From NCBI GenBank assembly GCA_030248295.1, contig JASANH010001446.1:620001-684000 (forward strand): 64,000 bases of DNA, in the 5' to 3' direction. Numbering within the stretch: position 1 is the stretch's first letter; the number at the start of each line of letters is the position of its first letter. A program made the position numbers and the translations under genes. Origin of the DNA: Mesodorylaimus sp. YZB2_4 (lineage: Eukaryota; Nematoda; Enoplea; Dorylaimida; Dorylaimidae). This document shows positions 21,715 through 32,088 of this stretch, in pieces. A model generated the notes under the pieces. The model saw only the letters and a program-made list of their open reading frames with translations, was not told the DNA's origin and did not search any database.

Positions 21715-23136
21715 ATGGGCATGTCGACTGCTAGACGGCGATGGATATTACTAATCGTCTATTTCATTCTTTTGTTCGTTAAGGAATTAAGTATCGAACC
21801 TGTGCATTTCCCGCCACCCCTTCCTCCCCATGGCGACCACAAGTCATGCGTTGGAAGGCTGGACAGCTCTCCTTTCGGAGCTGGCTCTGCCAGAATAGCA
21901 TTATGCAATATTGGTAATTATGCTTATGCTGCTTACGTGAAAATTGGAACACCTGGTTACGGAGTGTGGTTAGAAATCGATACTGGATCGGCTGACACTT
22001 GGTTTATGACGTCAGATTGTTCTAGTCCAACTTGTTTATTGAGAAAACGATTTAATGTTCGCAATTCTTCGATGAGTCTTGAAAAACTTGGCAGAACATT
22101 TAATCTGACATACGGACCAGGCATCCTAGTGCAAGGCCACGTGGTTACAGATCGGTTATGCCTGGCAAAAGATGCATGTCTGGGCAACCGTACTTTGGGT
22201 GTTGTACAGAGGATCTCGCAAAGCCTAATGTATTCTGATGGTGTGCTAGGCTTGGGGTTTGGGTCACTGGCGAGACTTGGTCATCGTGACTCGTCTTTAC
22301 TCCCAGAATTGATGACTGTTGACTCATCACGGAGCAAAAATTATCCTGCAAGGCCTGTATTTGGACTGAGGCTGAGAAGAAATACACCGAACAGCGAGGA
22401 GGGCGATGGTGGAGAATTGACAATTGGGTACGTGAATAGGACTATTCGAGGGCCGGTTTTGCTCGGAATTCCCTTGGCGATTCATAACAGCGGGTATTGG
22501 ATGACCACTATGTCCCAATTCGAGCTCCAGTATTTTTGTGAAGAATCGTTGCCAGACTCTTTTTGTAATGACAATCGAATTGTGCCGCTGGTGACGGACG
22601 CAAGAAACGGTGCTAAAGCCATATTCGATACAGGAAGCACATACATATTGAGTTCTAGTCAAAAGTTGCAATTGGAGTTGGACCGGTGGCTACAAAATGG
22701 TTGGGTTGAATCAAATAAGGAGCACTTGGTCACGAATTGCCGTCAGTTACGCAACCTGCCCACCCTGCGTTTTTCATTTTGCTCAACCATCAACTGCACT
22801 CATTTCGTGGTCACGACCTTGTCACCCCAGCAGTACACCTTCCCACTCGGACTCGATTCTTGCCGGAGGCGAGTGGGTGTGCAGTACATCGCTGGATTGC
22901 CATTTACAGTGTTTGGGACGACGTTTCTTAGCAATTTCCACACAACGTTTGACTTTGGAGAAAAACGAGTTGAGCTGGAACCGTTGAGCTTCAAAGAAAG
23001 CAACATGGAGAGCTCGCTTGGTACGAATGTAACTTTGAATAGGGCCGAGATTCCCGGACGAGACCAGCCGGTTGATGGGTTTCTGGCCTGTCTAGCAACA
23101 ATTGTCGCAGCCGTATTGTTGACCCCGCTTAGATGA
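21715..23136 (+). CDS. Aspartic protease 3, probably GPI-anchored
   Basis: The frame is open from 21601, but the ATG at 21715 is preferred because it directly precedes a signal peptide (RRRWILLIVYFILLFV); this gives 473 residues without introns. Active-site motifs are EIDTGSADTWFM (DTGS at 89-92) and AIFDTGSTY; the flap is TYGPG. The Cys of ALCNIGNYAY and the Cys of DSCRRRVGV match the extra pair of the paralogues. An inserted loop with several cysteines (YFCEESLPDSFC) precedes the second motif. The C-terminus ends in a hydrophobic stretch (GFLACLATIVAAVLL) followed by only four residues, which is the form of a GPI-attachment signal, as in yapsins. It is therefore likely tethered at the cell surface. 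Confidence 0.88.
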   Translation: MGMSTARRRWILLIVYFILLFVKELSIEPVHFPPPLPPHGDHKSCVGRLDSSPFGAGSARIALCNIGNYAYAAYVKIGTPGYGVWLEIDTGSADTWFMTSDCSSPTCLLRKRFNVRNSSMSLEKLGRTFNLTYGPGILVQGHVVTDRLCLAKDACLGNRTLGVVQRISQSLMYSDGVLGLGFGSLARLGHRDSSLLPELMTVDSSRSKNYPARPVFGLRLRRNTPNSEEGDGGELTIGYVNRTIRGPVLLGIPLAIHNSGYWMTTMSQFELQYFCEESLPDSFCNDNRIVPLVTDARNGAKAIFDTGSTYILSSSQKLQLELDRWLQNGWVESNKEHLVTNCRQLRNLPTLRFSFCSTINCTHFVVTTLSPQQYTFPLGLDSCRRRVGVQYIAGLPFTVFGTTFLSNFHTTFDFGEKRVELEPLSFKESNMESSLGTNVTLNRAEIPGRDQPVDGFLACLATIVAAVLLTPLR

Positions 23137-23174
23137 CTTCTACGATGGATAAGAACACTTCTTCTCTCTATAAG

Positions 23175-23180
23175 AATAAA
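23175..23180 (+). terminator. AATAAA polyadenylation signal of protease 3
   Basis: First AATAAA after the stop codon at 23136, 38 bp downstream. Confidence 0.5.
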
Positions 23181-23404
23181 TGTTTGTCCAGGTCATTGGG
23201 CATAGCTTTTTGTATTTAGTTGCAAATAGAACAACGCTATTGTCAGAAGTTGGCCTACCGATTATCTGCTTCCAGCCAGTTAGAGAAAGAAGCTCGCTCT
23301 ACTCTGTGCTCTCTGGGTCAGCGCTAAATTTGACCAACTGCGTTAGATCAGGAGGGAATTCGTCGATGGATCATGTTTTTGTAAATTAGGTTTGCAACAA
23401 AAAG

Positions 23405-23828
23405 CTGTTGCGGCCGTTGGGGCAGCGATTTGGCATTCGTCGCTCCTTATTGCTTGAGAGCGAGTGGCTGAACTCGTCCCGGGTTCGATCCCCGGTGATG
23501 GAGGTCGGTTTGCGAACCATAAACCCTCGCTGACGTTGCGCACCAGGCCGTTGTGACTCACCCGGTACCGCCGAGGTGCTCCGAGTGAAGTGGCGGAAGC
23601 CAAATGAGTAGACAGTCTCGGCTGCCGAACACCGAAAGGGTTCAGCCCACCCGCCATTGTCCGAGGAAGTTGGTGACCAGTCCAGCATGCCCTCACGTGG
23701 AAGTGCACCTGGTGGAGGTCCACTCGCAGAGGGAAGCTATTGTGTGTGCTGGTACCCGCACAGCCCTGCTTATGAGGTTTGACGGCTATAGGCAAAAAGG
23801 GGCTCCTGCCGACAAAAACAAAAAATAA
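23405..23828 (+). repeat. tRNA-derived SINE, copy B
   Basis: The head has an A box-like TGGGGCAGCGA (23418-23428) and a perfect B box GGTTCGATCCC (23482-23492), then the family body (GGTCGGTTTGCGAACCATAA, GCACCAGGCCGT, CCGAGGTGCTCCGAGT) and tail (GGCTATAGGCAAAAAGGG) ending in an A-rich stretch. Inserted between protease 3 and the phosphatase pseudogene. Confidence 0.8.
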
Positions 23829-24396
23829 CAAAAAGCAGTAAAGCTGTAAATTGAGCTAAGTTATGCTAACAATACTGCTCAGCCCGAAGCCAGCATCCGC
23901 CAAGGGTTGTCGCAGAAGTGTAGCTCGAGAATCAGAAAGAAAGACCAAGAATTATACACCGCTGAAGAAGATTGTACTCCATCTGATCGTGAAGAAGAAA
24001 CCGCTGTTGGCGTCAGAAATCTCGACCCTGCTCGTCGAGGTCAAAACGATGCTGAAGAGAAACCGACTTGATCGAAGTCGAAGCGCCGGGCCACGTCTAC
24101 GATGACACTCACGGCCAATTCAAGGACGCCCTGAGAATCTTCAACAAGCTCGGCCGGCCGATGCAACAGAAGTACATGTTTCTACGCAAGTACATAATGA
24201 TAAGATTCGTAATCCTATCACGAGCTTTGAAGTCCGAATTTTAGGCTATTACATGGACAGAGCGTGGTGGTGTGTCTGCTGTTGGCCATGAAGTTGTTTC
24301 ATCTGAGGTTCGTCTACCTGCTGCGAGGCAACCACGAGGCCAGGGAATTCAACAAGGTCAACGGCTTCACCGAGGAGCTGTGGCTGGAGTTCAATG

Positions 24397-25336
24397 TGTA
24401 ATAGGCATGGACTAGGCATGTGTTATGTCCTCCGGCCTATGTGTGTACTGGTTCAGGGAACCGGTCCGCCTCTCCTATGTCAGGGCCAGCACGAGACCGA
24501 GAGTGAGGTTGAGGTCGAGTGGCTGGTCTGATTGCAGACATCGGTTGAGAACTAGTCTGGATCACCTGATCTGAACTGCTCTGTGAGCACTTCGGGCTCA
24601 GGCCCGTCAGAACCCCTTTGACGGCCGACACGTGCGGCTGCTCCCCGAATTGTGAGTCTACACGGCCCTTGTGGTGTGGTGGCTAATAAACGATATTACA
24701 AGGTGTCCGTGGACTGCGTGGTACTGTTCCTGACTTGGGCCATCCTCTGGTCAGCCCTAGTTTGCCCTAGGGCGAGCCAAGGATTTCACTGGCGTCGCGA
24801 ACAGGACAGGTGGAAGCGATGTCCCCATCGCTTCCACCCGGAAGAAGGTGGAGAAACAGGTTCACGTGTGGTGGTACCTGGCATACAGTTGCTCACAAGC
24901 GTCCGCCGGAACAACCCCTGGGCCACGAAATGCACAAAGCATACGTTTAGCCTCCAAGTCCGAAGACCTGGCCTGTAAGCTACCCAGGCAAGGGAGTTCC
25001 CGACACGAGTCAACCTCGATGCTCGGTACACACCAACACGCTCCTCCCGTGACGCCAAATGTAATAGGCGGAATAGCCCTACATTGGAGAAGATACCGCG
25101 GGGAGCGGATGGACTCAAAAACCCTCCAGGCAGGTCACCTAGTCGTAGGTGCCCGAGACATCAACCCGACGGGTTGCAGCCTCGCCTGGAGGAGCGTATC
25201 GAGCGGCCAACGAAGGCAACTGATACGCTGTATGCGGCGGCCAGTCAAGGCAACCGCATACTGCTCCGTGTATAAGGCGGCCAGTTAAGGCAACCAGATA
25301 CACTACCTTCTCCACAGGCCAAACACGCCCACTACA
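24397..25336 (+). mobile_element. LTR-retrotransposon remnant inserted in the phosphatase pseudogene
   Basis: Starts TGTAATAGGC, ends CACTACA and is flanked on both sides by AATG (24393-24396 and 25337-25340), a candidate 4-bp target duplication. The first ~392 bp look like an LTR (AATAAA-like signal inside, end near TTTCA at 24788), followed at 24790 by TGGCGTCGCGAACAGGAC, which resembles a Lys-type tRNA primer-binding site. TGTAATAGGC recurs at 25060 and opens a second terminal block of about 277 bp. The two blocks otherwise differ, so a rearranged or composite element is likely. No gag or pol is readable. The second block contains three ~40-bp tandem units (25198-25302). Confidence 0.6.
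24809..24838. repeat. 13-bp perfect hairpin next to the putative primer-binding site
   Basis: GGTGGAAGCGATG pairs with CATCGCTTCCACC around a TCCC loop, starting 2 bp after the primer-binding-site-like sequence. Confidence 0.55.
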
Positions 25337-25770
25337 AATGTAAGTGCCTGCGCTTTCTGCTACTGCACAGGACAAGTACTTTCCTTTAAAATTCTAGTGG
25401 CTGCGTTGCCGAATGGTCGAGCCCGAGCCCCCATATCGGCCAAGAAATTGTGCAGTTTCGACCTCCCCATGCCCCTAGACAACGAGGTGGTGGCTGATCT
25501 CCTCTGGTCTGATGGTGAGCTGATGATCGGTCCGATATCCGAGTTAGGCCTATTTCTAACGCTCTTTAGGTTTCGCACTCGCGGTCTTGGACATCAATTC
25601 GGTCTGGACGACTCCCTGTCTCGTCACGAAATCGACTGCATCATCCGTGCGCACCAAAAAAGCATGGGTTGGGCATGAGCATGATTCGGTGACAGTTTTG
25701 GTGACAATTTCAAGTGCGTGATCGTCTTCAATGCTCCGAACAATGGGGGGGGGGGGGCGAATCCAACAAC

Positions 25771-27102
25771 AACGCTGCGGTGGTGACGACGAGAAACAGC
25801 TAATAGCAAGCGTGACCATTCTGAAAGGCATGTGGAGGGCGATAGGAGAAAGGTTGGCATTGTGATCGTGCCAAGTGATCAATGTCTTTCGTGCAAATAT
25901 ATCGTGCGTATGTGATATTTGTCTGGTGAAATGGTTGGGATGAAGCGTACGGAATGGAAATGGCCACGATTGGTTCAAGTGGCTTAATTCAACCCAGCTC
26001 GAGCAATAGGAAAGCTCTTTGCTGCAGGCTCTTCCTCTCTGATAAGCGTAAGAATGGTCATATCACGAGATGTGCAAATATAAGCGTAAGACTACTGTAA
26101 TCCTTTGCAAACTGTTCATGCAAGCCAGGGGGTGCTTGAGGAAATGAAAAAGTACGATATTTGAGGAAAACTGGATTTCATTATTTCCAGAGCAGCAGTA
26201 CTCGTTCAACATGCATTGTTCCCTTGTCGGTATTGAATGGGTACCTCTCTACAGATGTCCAATCCTTCATTTGTCCTAAAATGTCACAAAAAAACGGCTG
26301 TCTGGTGTAAGCGTTGCTGATCCTAGGCTCTTAAAAGTCAGTGCTTCATCTTCAATGTGGGCCGGTGTTGCCACTTGAGATTTAAACACCCGTAACTTAG
26401 CCTTCCTCTTTTCCAACTCCAGCTTGCAATAATCCCTCCATTAATTGTACCCTCCGATGGCGAGTATTGATTGCTGCCTTGTCGCTATTACCAAAACTAC
26501 GGAAGCATTCGCGAGTGTCAGTTCCAAGAACTTTGGCCTCGTGCGTTCCTTCACTGCTGTTCATGTCTTATAACATTCTTCTCGGACTTCGCACGCGTCG
26601 CTGGTTTCTACTAAAGGCTAGCGGAATGATTTTTGTGGAAAACTTGTCTTTTCCAGGGCAGGAGATTAACTTTTATTTGAGCGCTCACCCACTTTTAAGG
26701 CACTTTGAAGGCGAGGGTGTAACGGTAAGTTATGAGGCACAGGCATAGTTCTTGGCTTGGCAGAGTAGGTGAGGATAAAAATAGCACTTACTAAAGTGAA
26801 TGTAAACCGGTACTCTGACTGACGGTGAGAGTGGAAGGCGAAACAGAACTGCACAGCGGGACCTTATTCGACCTCTTCTAGAATAACACAAAGGTGGAGC
26901 TAGCTGGCCGTACAAGCCACTTCATGCCACTTGCAGTCTTAGAAATCAATGTGACACGGCAATATGGGCGTAGTGGTTTCCGGTTCACCTAAGCACCACT
27001 CAGCTCCATTTATCAACTACTGATATTCGTTTCTATTAGAGCCTAACGGAGGAGGAGATGGTGTTGGCTTTAATAAACGCGTAGACCCATCTTCTCAATG
27101 CC
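25771..27102. other. Intergenic, no gene recognised
   Basis: Begins after a run of G (about 25746-25757). Open frames at 26467-26748 show no family features. Probably contains the promoter of the Kunitz/EGF gene. Confidence 0.35.
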
Positions 27103-29044
27103 ATGACATTATTTGCTGCGAGGCAGTTTTTCTCGGCATTGTTCATATTGGTCTGCTGGTTTTGTCTCTGGTCTCACTTTTCGCCCATCGTCCGTTGTGC
27201 CTTGTTGGAACGAAAATTTCAAGCCCCTACTTTATGCTTTCGTGATCCAGATCCAGGACCTTGCTCGTTCGTGCGCCGAATCTGGTACTTTGACCACCAA
27301 ACCCGCCGATGTGCTAGATTTGCCTACGGAGGATGTAGAGGCAATGCTAACCGATTCGAGTCACGACGCGCTTGTCTGAGGATTTGTACCGGAGCTGGAT
27401 CTGGAACTGATCTGATCGACAGTGGTGACGATGAAGAGAATGACGCATCTATGACAAAACCAGAAGGTGGTGCACCACCCGTTATTGCGATTGATACTTG
27501 GGATGCCATCTGTCTGCAAGAACCAAACGCGGCCTTATGCCCGCCAGAGAAAGCTGTACAAGGACGGTACTGGTACTTTTATAACTCATCTTCTGGGTCT
27601 TGTGAAGAATTCTTATACTACGGATGCGGCGGGAATAATAACCGATTCGCTACTGGAACCGATTGCCGAATGGCGTGTAGCCATTTAGGTTCTAGGTGGA
27701 AAGTACAAAGTAGGTTGCCAAATTCTGTATGGGTGCCCAAACAAGCGCCTGAGTTTCCAGTTCTCTGGCCTACTGCGTGAACACTGAAGTAGTGTTCGCA
27801 CCTATCACTCATCTGTCACTCACGGATTCTTCTAGCTTGCGACAACTGCGATACTTCGACATCCTTATGCAGTCGTGAAACTGATTGGACATTTTGGTGC
27901 CGTTGTCGAGAAGGCTTTCATCGTGATGCAAGTGGCCGATGCGTGGGTAAGCACACATCATAAAATCCCTCCCTGGCTCTCGCATCTGTCTTACTGTAGA
28001 TGAAGACGAATGTGACACGGCGTCTGGAAAAACTACCAAATGTGATCATAATGCTTGGTGCATCAATACCCCTGGCTCCTATTTGTGTACTTGCATGGTA
28101 TGAATGCTTGACCCCACGTCCGAGTCTTTGATTCATATGCGCCATATACTCAGGCTGGTTTCATGGGCGACGGTCATAAGTGCAGCAAAGGAACAGTTAT
28201 TGAATTGCCAATGGCTCCAGTCACAGTGAAGTCCGCTGCCACGCCGACTGCCTACAACTTTTCTGGTAAGTCATGCTGCATTATTCGTCTGCGTAGTGCG
28301 CTGGTATTTTTAGGTGCCACCATAAAAATTAAAGCCATTACGGCCCCCGCCGCGCACTTCGCCACAACAGCTCCTGCTGTGAAGCTAATCACCTACGAGC
28401 CTTGGTTACCGTCCCATTTCACCCCCACTATCCCCCAGTGGTACGACTGCCAACGATGTCACAAGAATGCCACCTGCTGGTATGGAATATGCCAGTGCAA
28501 GCAAGGGTTCACTGGAGACGGGGCCGTGTGCGGAGGTAAGCAGACCAGACCTGTCTTCTTCTTCATCTTCCTCAAAGAGATAATATTGGACTGCAGATAT
28601 CAACGAATGCCTCACACGCACTGCCCGATGTGCCCCTGAGGCCACTTGCTTCAATACGGAAGGGTCGTATTACTGTAAGTGCCCTGGTGGATATGCTGGC
28701 ACTGGATTCTTCTGTATAAGAGATAGAAGTACGTACCCACTGTAAAGTGATTCTCGCCATTAGGCTATTTTGGCCGTCTTGTTCTGAAACACTCTTAGGC
28801 GTCTGCTCAGAACCACTCGACAGTCAGTACAGAGAGCAGTGCGGCGAAGCCTACTTTCAACGACGGTATTACTACGATCAACGATACCGCCAATGTCGGA
28901 TGTTCTGGTACGACAACTGTCACGGATCCAGCCGCAATGTATTTCCCGATTTGGACACGTGCCGATCATTCTGTGAGCGCGCAAATGGACCCGAGCCCCC
29001 TTCTCAATTCAAACCAGAGCGTCAAACAGTTCCAATCAAAACGA
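27103..29044 (+). CDS. Secreted Kunitz-Kunitz-EGF-EGF-EGF-Kunitz protein (N-terminal part)
   Basis: Seven exons (27103-27709, 27836-27946, 28000-28097, 28154-28265, 28314-28535, 28597-28728, 28799-29044), most introns phase 1. A signal peptide (FFSALFILVCWFCLWS) precedes Kunitz 1 (GPCSFVRR, YGGCRGNANRF) and Kunitz 2 (YYGCGGNNNRF). Then come an EGF-like exon (CDNCDTSTSLC...CRCREGF), a calcium-binding type EGF (DEDECDTASG...CINTPGSYLC, split over two exons), a Thr/Ala-rich spacer with a short EGF-like unit (CQRCHKNATCWYGICQC), another cbEGF (DINECLTRT...CFNTEGSYYCKC) and a degenerate Kunitz 3. The last exon ends on a phase-1 donor at 29044, so coding must continue; the first downstream same-strand phase-1 acceptor with Kunitz coding is at 32089. 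Likely an extracellular-matrix or cuticle-associated protein, reminiscent in composition of MEC-9 or papilin. Confidence 0.85.
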
Positions 29045-29274
29045 GTAAGTCCATGAATATACCTGCGGTTGAAACATCAGCCAGAGTGGTTGGCGTCTCC
29101 CACTCCTGAACGGCCGAACAGGGTCACAACGGGATAAGAAATCTGCAGTTCTTTTGTACTTTCGTGACGCATCTATCCGTAAGAATAAGGATCAATAGCG
29201 TCTCTAGCGCGATATGCGGAGCACCGTCCATATACTGGCATACAGTACATGCTAGTATTTGATTACAAGAAGAT

Positions 29275-31479
29275 CTACAGTTTCAAGGCGCAGCGTGTAA
29301 CATTGCGACGTGCATTGGCTAATCCAATGGCATTGCTGCCATAATCGAAAACAGTATAATACTTTCCCATAAATGAGTCGCCTAGCACCCATCGTTCCTT
29401 GCCACCCTGCAGACCCCAGAGGGCCACGACCCGTGTGCATGACGGTGGTGCCGTCGAAGAGGAAGCTGGTGAAGGAAAAGTGTAGTGGAGCGGCTCCAAT
29501 GTGAACGGGCGGTTGTTGATTAGGAAGGTGAGTACTGGCAGTTCAGGCACCTTGTCGCAAGATACCTCGTAGTAGCCCAGCTGACGGTTCATGATAATGA
29601 GCGATTTGCCATGAAGATCGTCCAACATGGCTGCCAGGTCTCCGTTGCCGATAACAAAACTCGTTCCAGAATCGATAACGGCTAGTGTTCCACTCTATAA
29701 CACAATCAACGGTCGGATGCCCCTGCTTGGACAATACTGCATGAATGCTCACGCTTACCCCAATAGTCTGTTCTCCACTCGTAGCATAGGTGGCCGTCAC
29801 TGATTGCAGCATAACAGTCCAGTATCCTTGATCGACAACGGGTACACGAAAGATCTCGCCCTCGTAATGAGCGGGATCAACCGCACCCAGTGTGATCTCT
29901 CCTCCTCCCTGACAATGAACATCTGGATCTCGATTCAGCCAAAAGGCGAATATTGGTTGTCTCAATAACTTTTGCCTGATCATATTCGTAAATAAAGGGG
30001 TCCCGATAGTGGTCAGGCCGGGAAATCCTAATCCAAGTACACCATCGATCAAGGTAGCGCCCGTCACGTTGATTTTATCCGCAGCTCCTACGATCTGCTC
30101 AGCTACACAGATATTGGCCAGACATACTGTATCGCGGACGACCCGGCCTTCAACATGCGACCCGTCAGCATAGTCATTACGAAATGCTCGGTCAGTTAAA
30201 ACGGCCGTTTTGGATTTCTCTATATCATAGAAATCACGCAGCCCTCCTTGACTCCTGGTCGTCGTGTTTTGATGGGGCCTTTGACAGAAGACACCATCGA
30301 CACAAGATGTGGAGGGAACCCAAAGAATCGAGGAACCCGTATCGAAATCAACTTCGAACGTTTGTGGCGGCGTGCCGATGGTGATCATTCCATAATAATA
30401 GACATCGTCCACATTGCACAGCCCGCGAAAGGCCATTTGGCGCCTGGGATTTGACTCGCGCGATTTTGGCACCCCTACAAATAAAAGTGAATTTAAACTT
30501 TTTTCGTGATACGCCAAGAAAATTTGGTAAAGGCAGCTCCTGAAGGGACCCCTTTGCTTTGTGTAAATTTACCCTGCTGAAAAAAGTTGCCTTTTATGAT
30601 TGTACAGCACGAGTACGGTACTAGTGGGTACTCAACCTAGTCTACTCCCATACCGCGTGGCCATGGTTCATGACTTTGAACATCATTGGGACAAATGGAC
30701 TTTAGTACCTTGCAGTATTTTCGTGTGAAATGTTGATTTGGACTGACTTTCGCCAGCTTTTCCTCCCAACCTGCTCACTGTTCATCATCCAATTCACGTG
30801 TGGTAAGTGGGATGTGGCATATTTGGCATGCTCATATGCACTCAATCAAGTCGGACGGAATGTTCACTCTCACCCACGTGTTGGCATTTGGTGAAAGGCT
30901 CTGTCAACGTCACGAGGCTCCGTTACGCAAAAAAATATTTTTGTTACTGGCGGGCACACTCTGCGATTTGCACGTATGTCTACTTACAAAGGGGATGACG
31001 CATGGCTTGCATAAGTGATCCTGGTGTAAGGCTTTTCATCGTAAAGACAAGGGGGTAATATCGGCTCTTCCATGCGGACCCACTTGCACTCACTCACCTG
31101 GCTTCTTCCCGCTACTTTTCCTTACATCCCTGCAGCAATAACCAGCTCCTTTTCGATAAACTGGGAAAATTTTGATCCGCTGTATTGGGATCGGCGCTGA
31201 AGGTGTTGATGCATCTGAGCTGGTAGACGTGGTAGTAGAGATGGCTGACATGGTACTGGTGTCAGCCGAGAATGGTGGTGGTTGTGGGAAGTCTACAGGC
31301 AAGTCATCTTCAGTTTGTCTTCCACTGTCAACTTCTCTCACTATGTCGGTTATTGCTTCCGGTTGAGAAGTCGTAGTGCCGAGGTCATCTGCAGCGGCAA
31401 ATACGAGTAAAATCTTTAATTCCAGGGACAGAGAGCACAGCAAGATGACCTTGACCAGATCGAACCATTTCAAACTCAT
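29275..31479 (-). CDS. Secreted aspartic protease 4
   Basis: Three exons (31098-31479, 29759-30474, 29275-29694) give 505 residues with closing phases. Exon 1 has a signal peptide (VKVILLCSLSLELKILLVFA) and a long Ser/Thr/Pro-rich prosegment (SADTSTMSAISTTTSTSSD), much longer than in the other three paralogues, then GYCCRDVRKSSGKK. The mature domain starts at RGLCNVDDVYYYGMITIGTP. Catalytic motifs are DFDTGSS and VIDSGTSFV (Ser in place of Thr, as in several A1 proteases), with WVLGDSFMGKYYTVFDY at the end. The gene lies between the two Kunitz exon blocks on the opposite strand, and may be nested in one intron. Confidence 0.9.
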
Positions 31480-32088
31480 GATCGTTGTTTATGAAAAATA
31501 TTTTGATTCGCTCTCGTAGTAGCCTAGGCTTTTCATTTACGAAGACCCTGTAGCTTCGTCGCGACTGTTGCTGGCTGCACTTTGATCGAAGAAAGAGGGA
31601 GGGCATCTTCGAGATAGTGGCAAAGAAAACGACTCGACGCCGCGTCAGCCAGCTGTTGGAGGAGTAAATGATTAATGAGGATGAAACGAGGGCATTGTTC
31701 AAACCAGCAAAGTTTCTGGGTGTTTGTCAATTAGCGAGGAGGAACTTGAGAATTTCGATAATGCAAGCGCTTCTTGGTGGGCGCTCGCCCTGTGATTCCA
31801 TTGCGTCTTTGTCTCTGGATAATAGCCAGGTGTAATGTTGGCAAAGTGTCGTCGGTGATTGAGGGTAACCCAAACATTTTCTTCTCTCTCTGTGATAAGG
31901 TCTGGCCGGGCACCTTCCAGCACCCTTGTTGTGTCGACGTGTACATGTCGATGAAAGAGTCGATGCAAACAGGAAGCGGCGGAAAAGCAGAGCGTGTGTC
32001 TTAAAAGAACTAAAACTAACCGACGTGCACCGCTTTTCCGAAAAGCATCCTGAGTTGCAGCTGCGAATGCAACTTTTGTGTTTTTTAG

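Larger units (their letters stand above)
23863..25770 (+). pseudogene. PPP-family (PP1-like) Ser/Thr phosphatase pseudogene
   Basis: Recognisable PPP blocks occur in order but in several frames: LLASEISTLLVEVKTMLKRN, then after a frameshift LIEVEAPGHVYDDTHGQFKD (GDIHGQF counterpart), LRIFNKLGRP, GYYMDRAW (GDYVDRG counterpart, metal ligands degraded), a frameshift, LLAMKLFHLRFVYLLRGNHE, and after the insertion VAALP..., VVADLLWSD, RHEIDCIIRAHQ and VFNAPNNGG. GNHE is intact, but the GDIHG and GDxVDRG metal motifs are mutated and frames break at least twice. An LTR-type element (24397-25336) sits inside. These enzymes normally dephosphorylate Ser/Thr residues; this copy cannot. Confidence 0.8.

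Noticed and set aside
25390-25415. TTGCCGAATGG resembling a tRNA D-arm
   Set aside because: It is part of the phosphatase reading frame (VAALPNG) and lacks a B box at the right distance.
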